Of a DNA stretch of 64,000 bases, positions 1-7,952 are shown piece by piece. The stretch spans positions 1,210,501 through 1,274,500 of the forward strand of contig NZ_CP120849.1 of assembly GCF_029581355.1 (NCBI RefSeq), given 5' to 3'. Source of the stretch: Parabacteroides chongii. Lineage in GTDB: Bacteria; Bacteroidota; Bacteroidia; Bacteroidales; Tannerellaceae. Position numbers and translations under genes: made by a program. A model generated the notes under the pieces. The model was not told the DNA's origin, made no database searches, and saw only the letters and a list, made by a program, of their open reading frames with translations. Position 1 is the stretch's first letter. Each line of letters starts with the position of its first letter.

Positions 1-629
1 TGGAACTGATGTACCCAACGGGTTGTTTCATCGTGCGAGAGACCACCGTCACCGGTTGCATGGTCAAACCAGATAAGTTCTATCGGACCATATTCCGTCA
101 ACAGTTCCTTTAACTGCGCCTTCTTTACTTCGGGATTATAACCTCCACCTTTTCCACGTGTAGCCTCAGGCCAGTTCCAGTCGCCTTCGGAAAAATAAAT
201 ACCCAGCTTTATACCGTATTTATCACAGGACTTACGTAACATAGCCAACACGTCTTTTCCCAAAGGAGCATTCGTTACTTTAAAATCCGTTGTCTTGGTA
301 TCCCACAAACAAAAGCCGTCATGATGCTTTGTTAACAGATAAATATAATTCATACCGGCCTCCTTTGCCGTTTTCGCCCATTGGTCGGTATCACATTTCG
401 TTGCACGGAAAAAATCCACCGGAAGTTCTTCCCCTGTCCATTCCTTACCGGAAAAAGTACTCAAAGACCAGCAAATGAACATGCCAAACTTCATATCTTT
501 CATTTGGCGTGCTCTTTCTTCATCGGGAACAGGCTCTTTATCAATTATCTGTTTTGGATTCAAACAAGAAGTAAACAGCAAAAGAGACAATAGGCAGACC
601 TGTAAAGTAAATTCTAAAGATGTTTTCAT
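1..629 (-). CDS. alpha-L-fucosidase, GH29, lipoprotein (3' part outside window)
   Basis: About 209 residues are present and the C-terminus runs off the window edge. The protein starts with a lipoprotein signal whose lipobox ends in LFTSC (Cys22), so it is probably an outer-membrane or periplasmic lipoprotein. The GH29 N-terminal barrel is recognisable from KFGMFICW (about residues 47-54), TKHHDGFCLWD (about 100-110), GIYFSEGDW, and PIELIWFDH (182-190), where Asp189 fits the GH29 catalytic nucleophile. The family removes terminal alpha-L-fucose from glycans. The gene is divergent from an AraC regulator, which may control it. The start ATG (627-629) is the first codon before the hydrophobic signal. 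Without the C-terminus the acid/base residue and any carbohydrate-binding domain cannot be assessed. Family assignment is firm; exact linkage specificity is unknown. Confidence 0.88.
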   Translation of the reverse strand, partial: MKTSLEFTLQVCLLSLLLFTSCLNPKQIIDKEPVPDEERARQMKDMKFGMFICWSLSTFSGKEWTGEELPVDFFRATKCDTDQWAKTAKEAGMNYIYLLTKHHDGFCLWDTKTTDFKVTNAPLGKDVLAMLRKSCDKYGIKLGIYFSEGDWNWPEATRGKGGGYNPEVKKAQLKELLTEYGPIELIWFDHATGDGGLSHDETTRWVHQF

Positions 630-651
630 ACATTACAATTTAAAGTTTGAA

Positions 652-659
652 CAAAAATA
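652..659 (-). promoter_or_regulatory. putative -7 promoter box for the fucosidase gene
   Basis: Read on the minus strand this is TATTTTTG, matching the Bacteroidetes -7 consensus TAnnTTTG, 23 bp upstream of the fucosidase start codon. No convincing -33 TTG box is seen, so the call is tentative. Confidence 0.35.
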
Positions 660-731
660 TAGAATTACATTATTTTGCCATTGTAAAATAAAACTCTATA
701 ATTGCACTATCTTATTATAATCCATTTTCCA

Positions 732-1550
732 ATGATCCACTTGCACCAGACATACGAGATTCTCACCGGAGGTTTTTATACAGGAAACTGTTCCTGGAAT
801 AAAAAGCGGACTGAAATAGATAACTGTTTTAAAATATACCAGTTAACAGAAGGTGAAGTATATATCTGCAATGAGGAACAGGAATTTATACTGGAAAAAG
901 ACAGAATATACTTTATTAATGGGAGTAAATTTTCCCATCAATACTGCAGACAGTCATTTTCGACTCATTGGTTGCATTTTATTCCTAAAGACCTGGTTGT
1001 CTATCAAGGATTGTTATCTTTACCCCTCATTGTCGACCTGTCCGATGAGAAAAACGGACAGTTTCATCGTATGTTCGATACAGAACGATTGCAGTCACTC
1101 AATTTCACGTCCTATCAAGAATATACGCTGGAATTGCTGAAAGCACAGACATTCATACAATCAAGCGTTATTGCGCTATTAGAAAAATATCCATTAGAAA
1201 ATAACAAGCATATTCCGGATACACAACGTGTACAACCGGCTATCCAATACATAAACGACCATTTTACAGAGCCGATCCGGTTAGAACAACTGGCAAACCT
1301 TTGCTGTATGTCCCCCAATTACTTTCATAAGATATTTACTCAGACATTAAATTCCACTCCGGCTAATTATATCACTCTATTGCGGATGAACACCGCCTTG
1401 CAGCAACTTATCAATAATAAATGTACAATAAAAGAAATCGCCTATGAACTAGGATTCACAGACGATGCCTATTTTTCCAGAGTGTTCAAAAAGTACTACG
1501 GTATTACTCCAGGAGACTACAAACAAAAGAGAAAAGAGATTTTATTTTAA
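732..1550 (+). CDS. AraC-family transcriptional regulator
   Basis: A sugar-locus type regulator of about 272 residues. The N-terminal part (about 1-150) looks like an AraC-type cupin sensor domain (TEGEVYICNEEQEF, DRIYFING). The C-terminal 100 residues carry the double helix-turn-helix: IRLEQLANLCCMSPNYFHKIF and then TIKEIAYELGFTDDAYFSRVFK followed by YYGITPGDYK, the standard AraC signature. An in-frame ATG exists at 702, but the start at 732 (MIHLHQTYEILTGG) avoids an odd hydrophobic leader and fits the family's usual length. It is divergent from the GH29 fucosidase and convergent with the nucleotidase, whose stop codon begins one base after its own. Regulation of the fucosidase and its neighbours is inferred from position only. 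Confidence 0.85.
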   Translation: MIHLHQTYEILTGGFYTGNCSWNKKRTEIDNCFKIYQLTEGEVYICNEEQEFILEKDRIYFINGSKFSHQYCRQSFSTHWLHFIPKDLVVYQGLLSLPLIVDLSDEKNGQFHRMFDTERLQSLNFTSYQEYTLELLKAQTFIQSSVIALLEKYPLENNKHIPDTQRVQPAIQYINDHFTEPIRLEQLANLCCMSPNYFHKIFTQTLNSTPANYITLLRMNTALQQLINNKCTIKEIAYELGFTDDAYFSRVFKKYYGITPGDYKQKRKEILF

Positions 1551-1551
1551 C

Positions 1552-2067
1552 CTATAGAATCTCCATTATATCTTTCCAGCCTGTCACCCTTTGGTACATC
1601 TTATCCTTTACGCTCATATTATGCGGTTGGGTGAACAACACTTTCTTACCTCCAAAAGTCCGGAGATTCTTCAAATGATCGTCAATCATAATATCTCCCT
1701 TTATACTATCCTTCCGCCCGCAAAAAATCATTTGCTGCCAAGTGATGAACGGGAAATGTTCATTCAGCCATTGTTGTTTTTCGATCAGGCTATCGGGAAA
1801 TTCGGTTGCAGAAGATACGATCAGGACATTATATTTATCATTCAATAATTTCAATCCTTCCACACTATCTGCCATAACAGGAGCAGTCCTGAAAAAGCCT
1901 ACTTCCCTCACATGTCTGTTAAAGGAAGGGAAAGCCTCTTCTTCTGATTTTCCACACAAATCTTCCCAGTTTAACCGGATACCGGAATCTCTATATTCCA
2001 TTTTGATAAACTGGCCATATACATCCGCCAGAACTCCATCCATGTCTACTAATACCTGCGACTTCAT
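1552..2067 (-). CDS. 5'(3')-deoxyribonucleotidase-like HAD phosphatase
   Basis: A 171-residue HAD-superfamily protein. Motif I is DMDGVLAD near the N-terminus (Asp8 nucleophile and Asp10), motif II is the VSSA block (about residue 84), and the C-terminal acidic motif is IMIDDH (about residue 126). The sequence WLNEHFPFITWQQMIFCGRKD matches the NT5C-type pyrimidine deoxyribonucleotidase family found widely in Bacteroidetes. Members dephosphorylate deoxynucleoside monophosphates in the cytoplasm, which limits dNTP pools. Length is typical. It is a single-gene unit convergent with the AraC gene and divergent from the DeoR gene. Family assignment is good, but the actual substrate could be another phosphomonoester. 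Confidence 0.8.
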   Translation of the reverse strand: MKSQVLVDMDGVLADVYGQFIKMEYRDSGIRLNWEDLCGKSEEEAFPSFNRHVREVGFFRTAPVMADSVEGLKLLNDKYNVLIVSSATEFPDSLIEKQQWLNEHFPFITWQQMIFCGRKDSIKGDIMIDDHLKNLRTFGGKKVLFTQPHNMSVKDKMYQRVTGWKDIMEIL

Positions 2068-2234
2068 ACTTTTTAGAATTATTAATAATTAAACAATCAT
2101 ATTTTCCAAAATGTAACCAGCCAGCTTCTAAAATCCGATTGCGGAGTTTCCTGCAAATTTGCAGGAATTCAAAAGAAGAATCACACAATACGCAAAAGTC
2201 CGCAAATAGAAATAAAATATCTCATAACCGATGC

Positions 2235-2262
2235 TTGTTACTACGAAATATATGTATATTTG
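2235..2262 (+). promoter_or_regulatory. Bacteroidetes-type promoter for the DeoR gene
   Basis: TTG at 2235-2237 and TATATTTG (TAnnTTTG consensus) at 2255-2262 are separated by 17 bp, close to the Bacteroidetes -33/-7 arrangement. The promoter lies downstream of an in-frame ATG at 2231, which argues that the true DeoR start is the ATG at 2294. Confidence 0.5.
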
Positions 2263-2293
2263 CGGTAATATGCAATATATAATTCTCAGATAT

Positions 2294-3043
2294 ATGCTAA
2301 AAGAAGAAAGACATCAGTACATATTAAACCGCATAAATCAGAATTACAGGATTTATATTACCGTACTAAGTGCAGAACTGGGTGTGTCGGACGACACCTT
2401 ACGTCGTGACCTGACAGAATTGGACGAACGGGGCTTACTGACCAAGGTACACGGAGGAGCAATCGCCAAATCCGGCATCCCTATCGAATTTACAGACCGA
2501 CTGAACACGGGAATAGCCGCCAAGCAGCAGATGGCAACCAAAGTTATCCCGTTATTCCATGCCGGAGATATCCTACTGATGGACGGGGGAACCTCCAACC
2601 TGGAAGTCGCCAAGCAACTCCCGACCGATATTCCTCTGTCGGTTTATACGAACAGTTTCCCGATAGTCAACACGCTATTCAACCATCCCAAGCTCGACCT
2701 GATATTTTTGGGAGGGAAAGTGTTCCCTTCTTCCCAGGTCACGCTCGGAGTTTCCGTCTTCCAGGCATTACAAACGATAAGACCGGACTGGCTGATCCTG
2801 GGAATCAGCGATGTGCATCCCCAACAAGGATTAACCTGCCCGGACCGGGAAGAGGCCATGATAAAACGATGTATGATAGAACGGGCACGGAAACGGATCG
2901 TCCTGGCAGACAGTTATAAACTGAATACGGCAGAAGCCTACCATGTTGCTTCGCTGGGAGATATAGATTATCTGGTCACGGAAGATAACAAGAAAGAGTA
3001 TATCAGGGAGAATTGGCCGGCTTATTCATATAAGGTTTTATAA
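2294..3043 (+). CDS. DeoR-family transcriptional regulator
   Basis: A 249-residue regulator. The N-terminal DeoR helix-turn-helix is complete: KEERHQYILNRINQN, then ITVLSAELGVSDDTLRRDLTELDERG and the following KVHGGA, which is the family hallmark. The C-terminal sugar-phosphate sensor domain has ILLMDGGTSN (about residues 95-104), LGGKV, and a DREEAMIKRCMIERA block followed by VLADSYK. DeoR proteins usually repress sugar or nucleoside catabolic operons and respond to phosphorylated intermediates. The start at 2294 was chosen because the longer frame from 2231 overlaps a promoter and adds 21 unrelated residues. It is followed after 85 bp by a lipoprotein gene; a regulatory link to that gene is possible but not shown. 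Confidence 0.85.
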   Translation: MLKEERHQYILNRINQNYRIYITVLSAELGVSDDTLRRDLTELDERGLLTKVHGGAIAKSGIPIEFTDRLNTGIAAKQQMATKVIPLFHAGDILLMDGGTSNLEVAKQLPTDIPLSVYTNSFPIVNTLFNHPKLDLIFLGGKVFPSSQVTLGVSVFQALQTIRPDWLILGISDVHPQQGLTCPDREEAMIKRCMIERARKRIVLADSYKLNTAEAYHVASLGDIDYLVTEDNKKEYIRENWPAYSYKVL

Positions 3044-3128
3044 AAAACAATACGTCCGTTTTCCCTATAGATGCAACTATTCTATTTATTGCAGCATCAT
3101 ACTGATAAAGACATTAACACTAATCAGT

Positions 3129-3956
3129 ATGAAACTATTCAATCGTATTCTTGTATCAATAGCTTTGATAGCTGCAGGCATCTGCCTGTTTTCATGTGAT
3201 AATGACAGCGAAGGTTTCGGTTTTACCGAAAAAAACGGCCTTCCCAGTGCATTTAAGACAGATAATCAAACAATTTACCTGTCGTATTCCGGTAATCAAC
3301 TACTAAAGATGATGAAAAAAGACGGCTCCACCACCTCATTCAACTATGAAGGGAATGAACTTCGCAGTGTCTCTTTCGCCCCTCCGGCAGATCCCAATAT
3401 CGCAGATGGACATGGATCGAGTGATTTCGAAAGGGAAGGAAACAAAATTTTAGTAAAAAGTTGCGGAGAACCCAGCCTGGATGTTTCCTATAATCAGGAA
3501 ATTGAACTGGATGAAAACGGATTACCGATCAAAATAACAGACCTGGGTGCATTTCAAATGACGAGTGAAGGATATAACAAAATAGGAGATGGAAAAAACT
3601 ATTTGATATTATCCTTTGACTCATCAACAAAGAACCTGTTAAAACTCGAAATATTCAGTCTTGAAGATTCAAGACTTATTACAACCCACACTTTTACATA
3701 CAATAATCAACCAGGATCAATGAGTCAAGTTGAATTACCATTATGGTTCTTCAGTTTTTGGTTCCAAAAGAGTTCATACTCGACAGGAACATATCCCCGT
3801 CAGTTTCTCAACCATCAAAACACACTGACAGAGGAAACGATCACGGATGGTGAGACCGGTAACACCCAAACCATACATTATAAATATACTTATAATAAGA
3901 GCTCATATCCGGTATCGGTCGACACTGAAGAAGAGAGCATGGAAATAAGGTACTAA
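3129..3956 (+). CDS. hypothetical lipoprotein with YD-like strands
   Basis: A 275-residue secreted lipoprotein of unknown function. The signal peptide ends in a lipobox LFSC (Cys23) followed by an acidic DNDSEG stretch, a pattern linked to surface export of Bacteroidetes lipoproteins. The mature part is rich in alternating short beta strands of the type SGNQLLKMMKKDGSTTSFNYEGNELRSV, and ends with YKYTYNKSSYPVSV. This resembles DUF4595-type Bacteroidetes lipoproteins. A second protein of the same general build lies inside the integrative element at 13277-14098. It follows the DeoR gene and precedes a large secreted protein in the same direction, with 72 bp to the next gene. No enzymatic motif is visible. 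Confidence 0.65.
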   Translation: MKLFNRILVSIALIAAGICLFSCDNDSEGFGFTEKNGLPSAFKTDNQTIYLSYSGNQLLKMMKKDGSTTSFNYEGNELRSVSFAPPADPNIADGHGSSDFEREGNKILVKSCGEPSLDVSYNQEIELDENGLPIKITDLGAFQMTSEGYNKIGDGKNYLILSFDSSTKNLLKLEIFSLEDSRLITTHTFTYNNQPGSMSQVELPLWFFSFWFQKSSYSTGTYPRQFLNHQNTLTEETITDGETGNTQTIHYKYTYNKSSYPVSVDTEEESMEIRY

Positions 3957-4028
3957 GGAACAGCCTTTAATATAGAAAAATTCTGTAACTTCGTATATTC
4001 TTCCACATAAGGAAGATACGAAGTTCGC

Positions 4029-6614
4029 ATGAAAACACTCCGAAGAGTTACCGGTTATATTTTCCTTCTGCTATTTTGCCTGCAGGCAGCAGGACAGGAA
4101 GCAGACAGCGTGATCAATAAGCTCACCCGCTATATTCGTGCTACGGACCGGTTTTCGCAATATATACCACGGGAAAAAGTGTATCTGCACTTCGACAATA
4201 CCAGTTATTACCAGGGCGACAACATCTGGTTCAACTGTTATGTGGTCACTTCCGAGCTGCACGAAGCAACCGTATTAAGCAAAACTTTATATGTGGAACT
4301 ATTGAATCCCGGTGGTGAAATTATAGATAAACGAATACTGAAGATAGAGAACGGACAGTGTCACGGTGATTTCACCCTCGGACAACTCCCTTTTTATTCC
4401 GGTTTCTATGAAGTACGCGCCTATACAAAATATATGCTGAACTTTGGCGAAGACGTTATCTTCTCCCGCCTGCTCCCCGTATTCAATAAGCCGAAAGAAG
4501 AAGGGAACTATGAAGAGAAAAATATGCTGAAATACGGATACGGTAAATATCCGAAGAAACGGGAGAAGCCCCAAAAAGGGAAAAAGGTAAATCTGAAATT
4601 CTATCCGGAAGGAGGAAACCTGATCCAGGATATTCCCTCCCGGATCGCCTTTGAAATAACAGATGCTTTTGGCAACCCACTGGATGCGACCGGAAAAATA
4701 ATAAATGAAGAGAAAGAGGAAATTGCCGATTTTATCGTGACGCACGACGGAAAAGGCTTCTTCAATTATACCCCCGGCAGGGACAAACGAAAAGCTGTAG
4801 TCGACTATAACGGCAAAAAGTACCAGTTCGACATGCCCCAACCGTTACCTCAAGGATTTACCTTGCAGGTAGACAACCTTTCATCCGCTGACAGTCTCGA
4901 AATATCTTTACAGAAAAACAAACAGACACCCGCCGAAATGTTGGGCATGGTCATTACCTGCAGAGGTAAATTATATAACTATTGCCTTGCCAACATACTC
5001 CATAATGAACCGGTTCGTTTCAAAGTCGATAAAACAATATTACCTGCAGGTGTTTCACAAATTACTGTATTCGACAGCAATGGTGAAATCCGTTGCGACC
5101 GGTTGATATTCACAAACAAAGAAGAGCTGTTAACAATCAAAGCCAAAAGCGACAAAGAGACATACGAACCCTATGAAGCGGTTCACATGGAACTTTCAGT
5201 AACCGACCGGGAGGATAATCCGGTACAAGCACCTTTCTCTTTATCGATTAGAGACGGCATGAATGAAGTGAAGTCGGATTGTAATATCCTGACAGACTTG
5301 CTGCTTATGTCCGATATAAAAGGGTATGTCCATAATCCGTCTTATTATTTTGAATCCGGTGACTCCCTCCACCGTTCAGCCCTCGACCTGCTGATGATGG
5401 TACAAGGATGGCACCGCTATTCCTGGAAACAGATGGCAGGAACAGTGCCTTTCGAACTGAAATACAGACCGGAGCAAGGCATCGAGATGCATGGGCAGGT
5501 GGTTTCCCTTGTCCGGAAAATCCCGAAACCCAACGTTACCGTTTCTTCTTTCCTGCTCAAAAGAGGTGAGGAAGAAAAGGCAACCAGCGCATTCGATGTA
5601 TTTGTAACCGACAGTCTGGGACGTTTCGCTTTCCAGGCTGATATAACCGGAAAATGGAATATGATCTTGTCAGTCAGCGAGAAAGGGAAAAAGAAAGACC
5701 ACCGAATCATACTGGACCGGCTTTTTACCCCGGAACCTAAAAGATACCGTTATCCGGATATGCAGGTCACTCTTACCGATAAAGAACAAGAAAAAACAGA
5801 AACAGTCGATCCGGAAGAAACACCGGATACCCAAGAGTCTGAAGAAGACATCAACGCTTTTCTGACAGCCTACGAAGACTCGCTGTCGAAAGCCGGCAAC
5901 AAAGAGAAAGTTCTCCGACTGGACGAAGTCACCGTAACCGCCAAAAAGAGATCGAGAGAAAAGGATATATTCAACAACCGTTCCAAATCAATCGCTTATT
6001 ATGACGTTCAATCGGAATGGGACGACATCACAGACCAGGGAAAATATATCGGGAAGGACATACATGAGTTGATGATAAACATGAATAACAACTTCCGAAA
6101 AACCTTCTCCAGACAGGACGAATACCTGCAATATAAAGGGAAAACACCTCTTTTCGTAATCAACTACGAACGGACTATGGCTACTGAAATGGATTACAAC
6201 AAATACAAGCTGATACGCCTCGAAGCCATCAAATCCATTTATATCAACGAAGATCTTTCTATCATGTGTAAGTATGCAGACTACAGAATGTCACCTTTGG
6301 AAGTAGATAAGTTCTATGGTTGTGCCGTTTTTATCGAAACATTCCCGGAAGATAAGATCCCGACGGATGCCGGTAAAGGAGTACGAAAAACCTGGCTGGA
6401 AGGCTACAGCCAGGTTAAAGAATTTTACAATCCGGATTATTCCATCCTTCCGCCGGAACCCGATTATCGCCGCACACTCTACTGGAATCCTTCAGTGACA
6501 CCCGATGAAAAGGGTAAAGCTGATATCAGGTTTTATAATAACAGTAGTTGCAAAAAGTTCAGCATCAGTGCCGAAACAATTACTTCAGACGGAATAATCG
6601 GTATTTATAAATGA
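4029..6614 (+). CDS. large secreted macroglobulin-like (MG-domain) protein
   Basis: An 861-residue protein with a cleavable signal peptide (FLLLFCLQAAGQ, residues about 12-23). The region after it, REKVYLHFDNTSYYQGDNIWF and later FTLGQLPFYSGFYEVRAYT, looks like the macroglobulin MG1/MG2-type strands seen in large Bacteroidetes cell-surface proteins. The middle has further beta-rich repeats. After an acidic linker (about residues 590-620), a segment beginning LRLDEVTVTAKKR resembles the start of a TonB-receptor plug-type segment without a barrel. The C-terminus returns to beta-rich sequence (YNNSSCKKFSISAETI). Function is unknown; an envelope role is inferred. Its TGA stop abuts the TGA stop of the convergent phosphatase gene, giving the shared palindrome TGATCA at 6612-6617. 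Confidence 0.6.
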   Translation: MKTLRRVTGYIFLLLFCLQAAGQEADSVINKLTRYIRATDRFSQYIPREKVYLHFDNTSYYQGDNIWFNCYVVTSELHEATVLSKTLYVELLNPGGEIIDKRILKIENGQCHGDFTLGQLPFYSGFYEVRAYTKYMLNFGEDVIFSRLLPVFNKPKEEGNYEEKNMLKYGYGKYPKKREKPQKGKKVNLKFYPEGGNLIQDIPSRIAFEITDAFGNPLDATGKIINEEKEEIADFIVTHDGKGFFNYTPGRDKRKAVVDYNGKKYQFDMPQPLPQGFTLQVDNLSSADSLEISLQKNKQTPAEMLGMVITCRGKLYNYCLANILHNEPVRFKVDKTILPAGVSQITVFDSNGEIRCDRLIFTNKEELLTIKAKSDKETYEPYEAVHMELSVTDREDNPVQAPFSLSIRDGMNEVKSDCNILTDLLLMSDIKGYVHNPSYYFESGDSLHRSALDLLMMVQGWHRYSWKQMAGTVPFELKYRPEQGIEMHGQVVSLVRKIPKPNVTVSSFLLKRGEEEKATSAFDVFVTDSLGRFAFQADITGKWNMILSVSEKGKKKDHRIILDRLFTPEPKRYRYPDMQVTLTDKEQEKTETVDPEETPDTQESEEDINAFLTAYEDSLSKAGNKEKVLRLDEVTVTAKKRSREKDIFNNRSKSIAYYDVQSEWDDITDQGKYIGKDIHELMINMNNNFRKTFSRQDEYLQYKGKTPLFVINYERTMATEMDYNKYKLIRLEAIKSIYINEDLSIMCKYADYRMSPLEVDKFYGCAVFIETFPEDKIPTDAGKGVRKTWLEGYSQVKEFYNPDYSILPPEPDYRRTLYWNPSVTPDEKGKADIRFYNNSSCKKFSISAETITSDGIIGIYK

Positions 6615-7709
6615 TCAATATAAGTATAGCTGTTTCATTTTATCAAGATCCACACCTAATGTTTCAGTAAGGAACTTAGTCATGGAACCGTACTTTTCGT
6701 CTATTTTATCATAGGCGGCATTCAGGTATTTTTCATCGACGGTTACCAACGGGGCAATCTGAGGATAATATTTCAGATAGGAATCATACTTACCTGCGAT
6801 ATATTGCTTGCTAAGCATATAATCTTGCATGATCGTCGCCTTATCTACACCGAGAGCTGACAAAATAAGCATAGTAGCCACTCCGGTACGGTCCTTACCT
6901 GCCGAACAATGATAGCTTAACGGCAAAGAGTTCTCATCCTGAACATATTTAAAAAACTCTTTATACTTAGCTACATAGTCGTCATAGCTTACCATTTCGA
7001 TATAACCATCTATCATGATCTGAGCAGTTTCCTCCTCACTAAGACCTTTCGAGATGCTTCCTATGATCTCATCAGAGAATATATTACCAGCATTGATCTC
7101 TAAATTATAAGGATTCTTTACCGTAGAAGGTAATTTGTCCGGTGCTGCCGGCAGCATACCGCCCAGCCCGCCTTCTTTTTCTGTAGAAGTACGGAAATCG
7201 ACCACTGTCTTCAATCCTGTACTGGCTAGATAAGTAAGATCGGCATTATCCAGTTTATTCATTTCATCCGTACGGAACAATCTACCCCAACGAACATATT
7301 TACCCTCACTATTCTTTATACCACCCAGGTCTCTGAAGTTATACCCATGTACAGGTAAAAGTCTTTCCGCCAGCAAAGCCTGACCTTCCGAGTTCTTGAA
7401 TAAGAAAAGTTGTCTCTTCGTAGCATCCCCACTTAAATCGAAAGCCCCTTTGCCATCACCTGTCAGACAAGGTGTATTCATATCGATATCTTCTGCTGTT
7501 GAACCGGCATATAACTCCCATGCTTTATCGGAAGTCACACTCAGCACAGCTTTCTTCGTTTCTTTATCGCGGGTAATCCCGGCATCTCCGCTTACGTCTT
7601 TACCAGAATAGCCAATTGTTGGTTTTTCATCATCATCGTCTCCACAAGAAACAAACAGTCCGGAGACACAAAACAGCAGCAATAAATAGTAAGATAAATT
7701 CTTTCTCAT
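6615..7709 (-). CDS. lipoprotein tyrosine/serine phosphatase (Y_phosphatase3-like)
   Basis: A 364-residue exported phosphatase. It begins with a lipoprotein signal (SGLFVSCGDDDDEK, lipid-attachment Cys22), followed by about 90 residues of unassigned sequence. The catalytic domain starts near residue 119 with PVHGYNFRDLGGIK and GRLFRTDEM, typical of the PtpA/Y_phosphatase3 tyrosine phosphatase group. The P-loop is HCSAGKDRTG (residues 267-276), with catalytic Cys268 and Arg274 of the C-x5-R motif intact. The VVDFRT motif (about 169-174) upstream also fits. Expected activity is dephosphorylation of phosphotyrosine or phosphoserine, possibly of phosphoinositides, outside the cytoplasm. The gene is monocistronic and divergent from the ABC permease gene. 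Confidence 0.85.
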   Translation of the reverse strand: MRKNLSYYLLLLFCVSGLFVSCGDDDDEKPTIGYSGKDVSGDAGITRDKETKKAVLSVTSDKAWELYAGSTAEDIDMNTPCLTGDGKGAFDLSGDATKRQLFLFKNSEGQALLAERLLPVHGYNFRDLGGIKNSEGKYVRWGRLFRTDEMNKLDNADLTYLASTGLKTVVDFRTSTEKEGGLGGMLPAAPDKLPSTVKNPYNLEINAGNIFSDEIIGSISKGLSEEETAQIMIDGYIEMVSYDDYVAKYKEFFKYVQDENSLPLSYHCSAGKDRTGVATMLILSALGVDKATIMQDYMLSKQYIAGKYDSYLKYYPQIAPLVTVDEKYLNAAYDKIDEKYGSMTKFLTETLGVDLDKMKQLYLY

Positions 7710-7843
7710 AACGCTTTTTACTCATTAATAAATGTTTTAAAGGCGCGCAAGGTACAGATTTAAAACTAATTACACAAAGACGACAAAGCTTTTAGCCTCA
7801 TAAATGAAATATAGAATATCGTTTATTTATTTTAGAATATAAA

Positions 7844-7860
7844 ATGTGATCGGATCACAT
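7844..7860. promoter_or_regulatory. 17-bp perfect palindrome, operator-like
   Basis: ATGTGATC-G-GATCACAT is a perfect palindrome with 8-bp arms around one base. It sits in the 243-bp intergenic gap between the divergent phosphatase and ABC permease genes, about 135 and 93 bp from their starts. It resembles the TGTGA..TCACA half-sites of the CRP/FNR family but with a 5-bp centre. The regulator is not identified. Confidence 0.45.
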
Positions 7861-7952
7861 AAAACGATTCTGCAAGACGAAACCGCAGCTCTGCAACTAT
7901 CCTTATGCGAATCGATTATTTCCTCTTTACTTTACAGAAAAAAGAGAAACTT

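Noticed and set aside
2231..2293. Extended start of the DeoR gene at 2231
   Set aside because: It lies upstream of the promoter-like boxes and adds residues not found in DeoR proteins.
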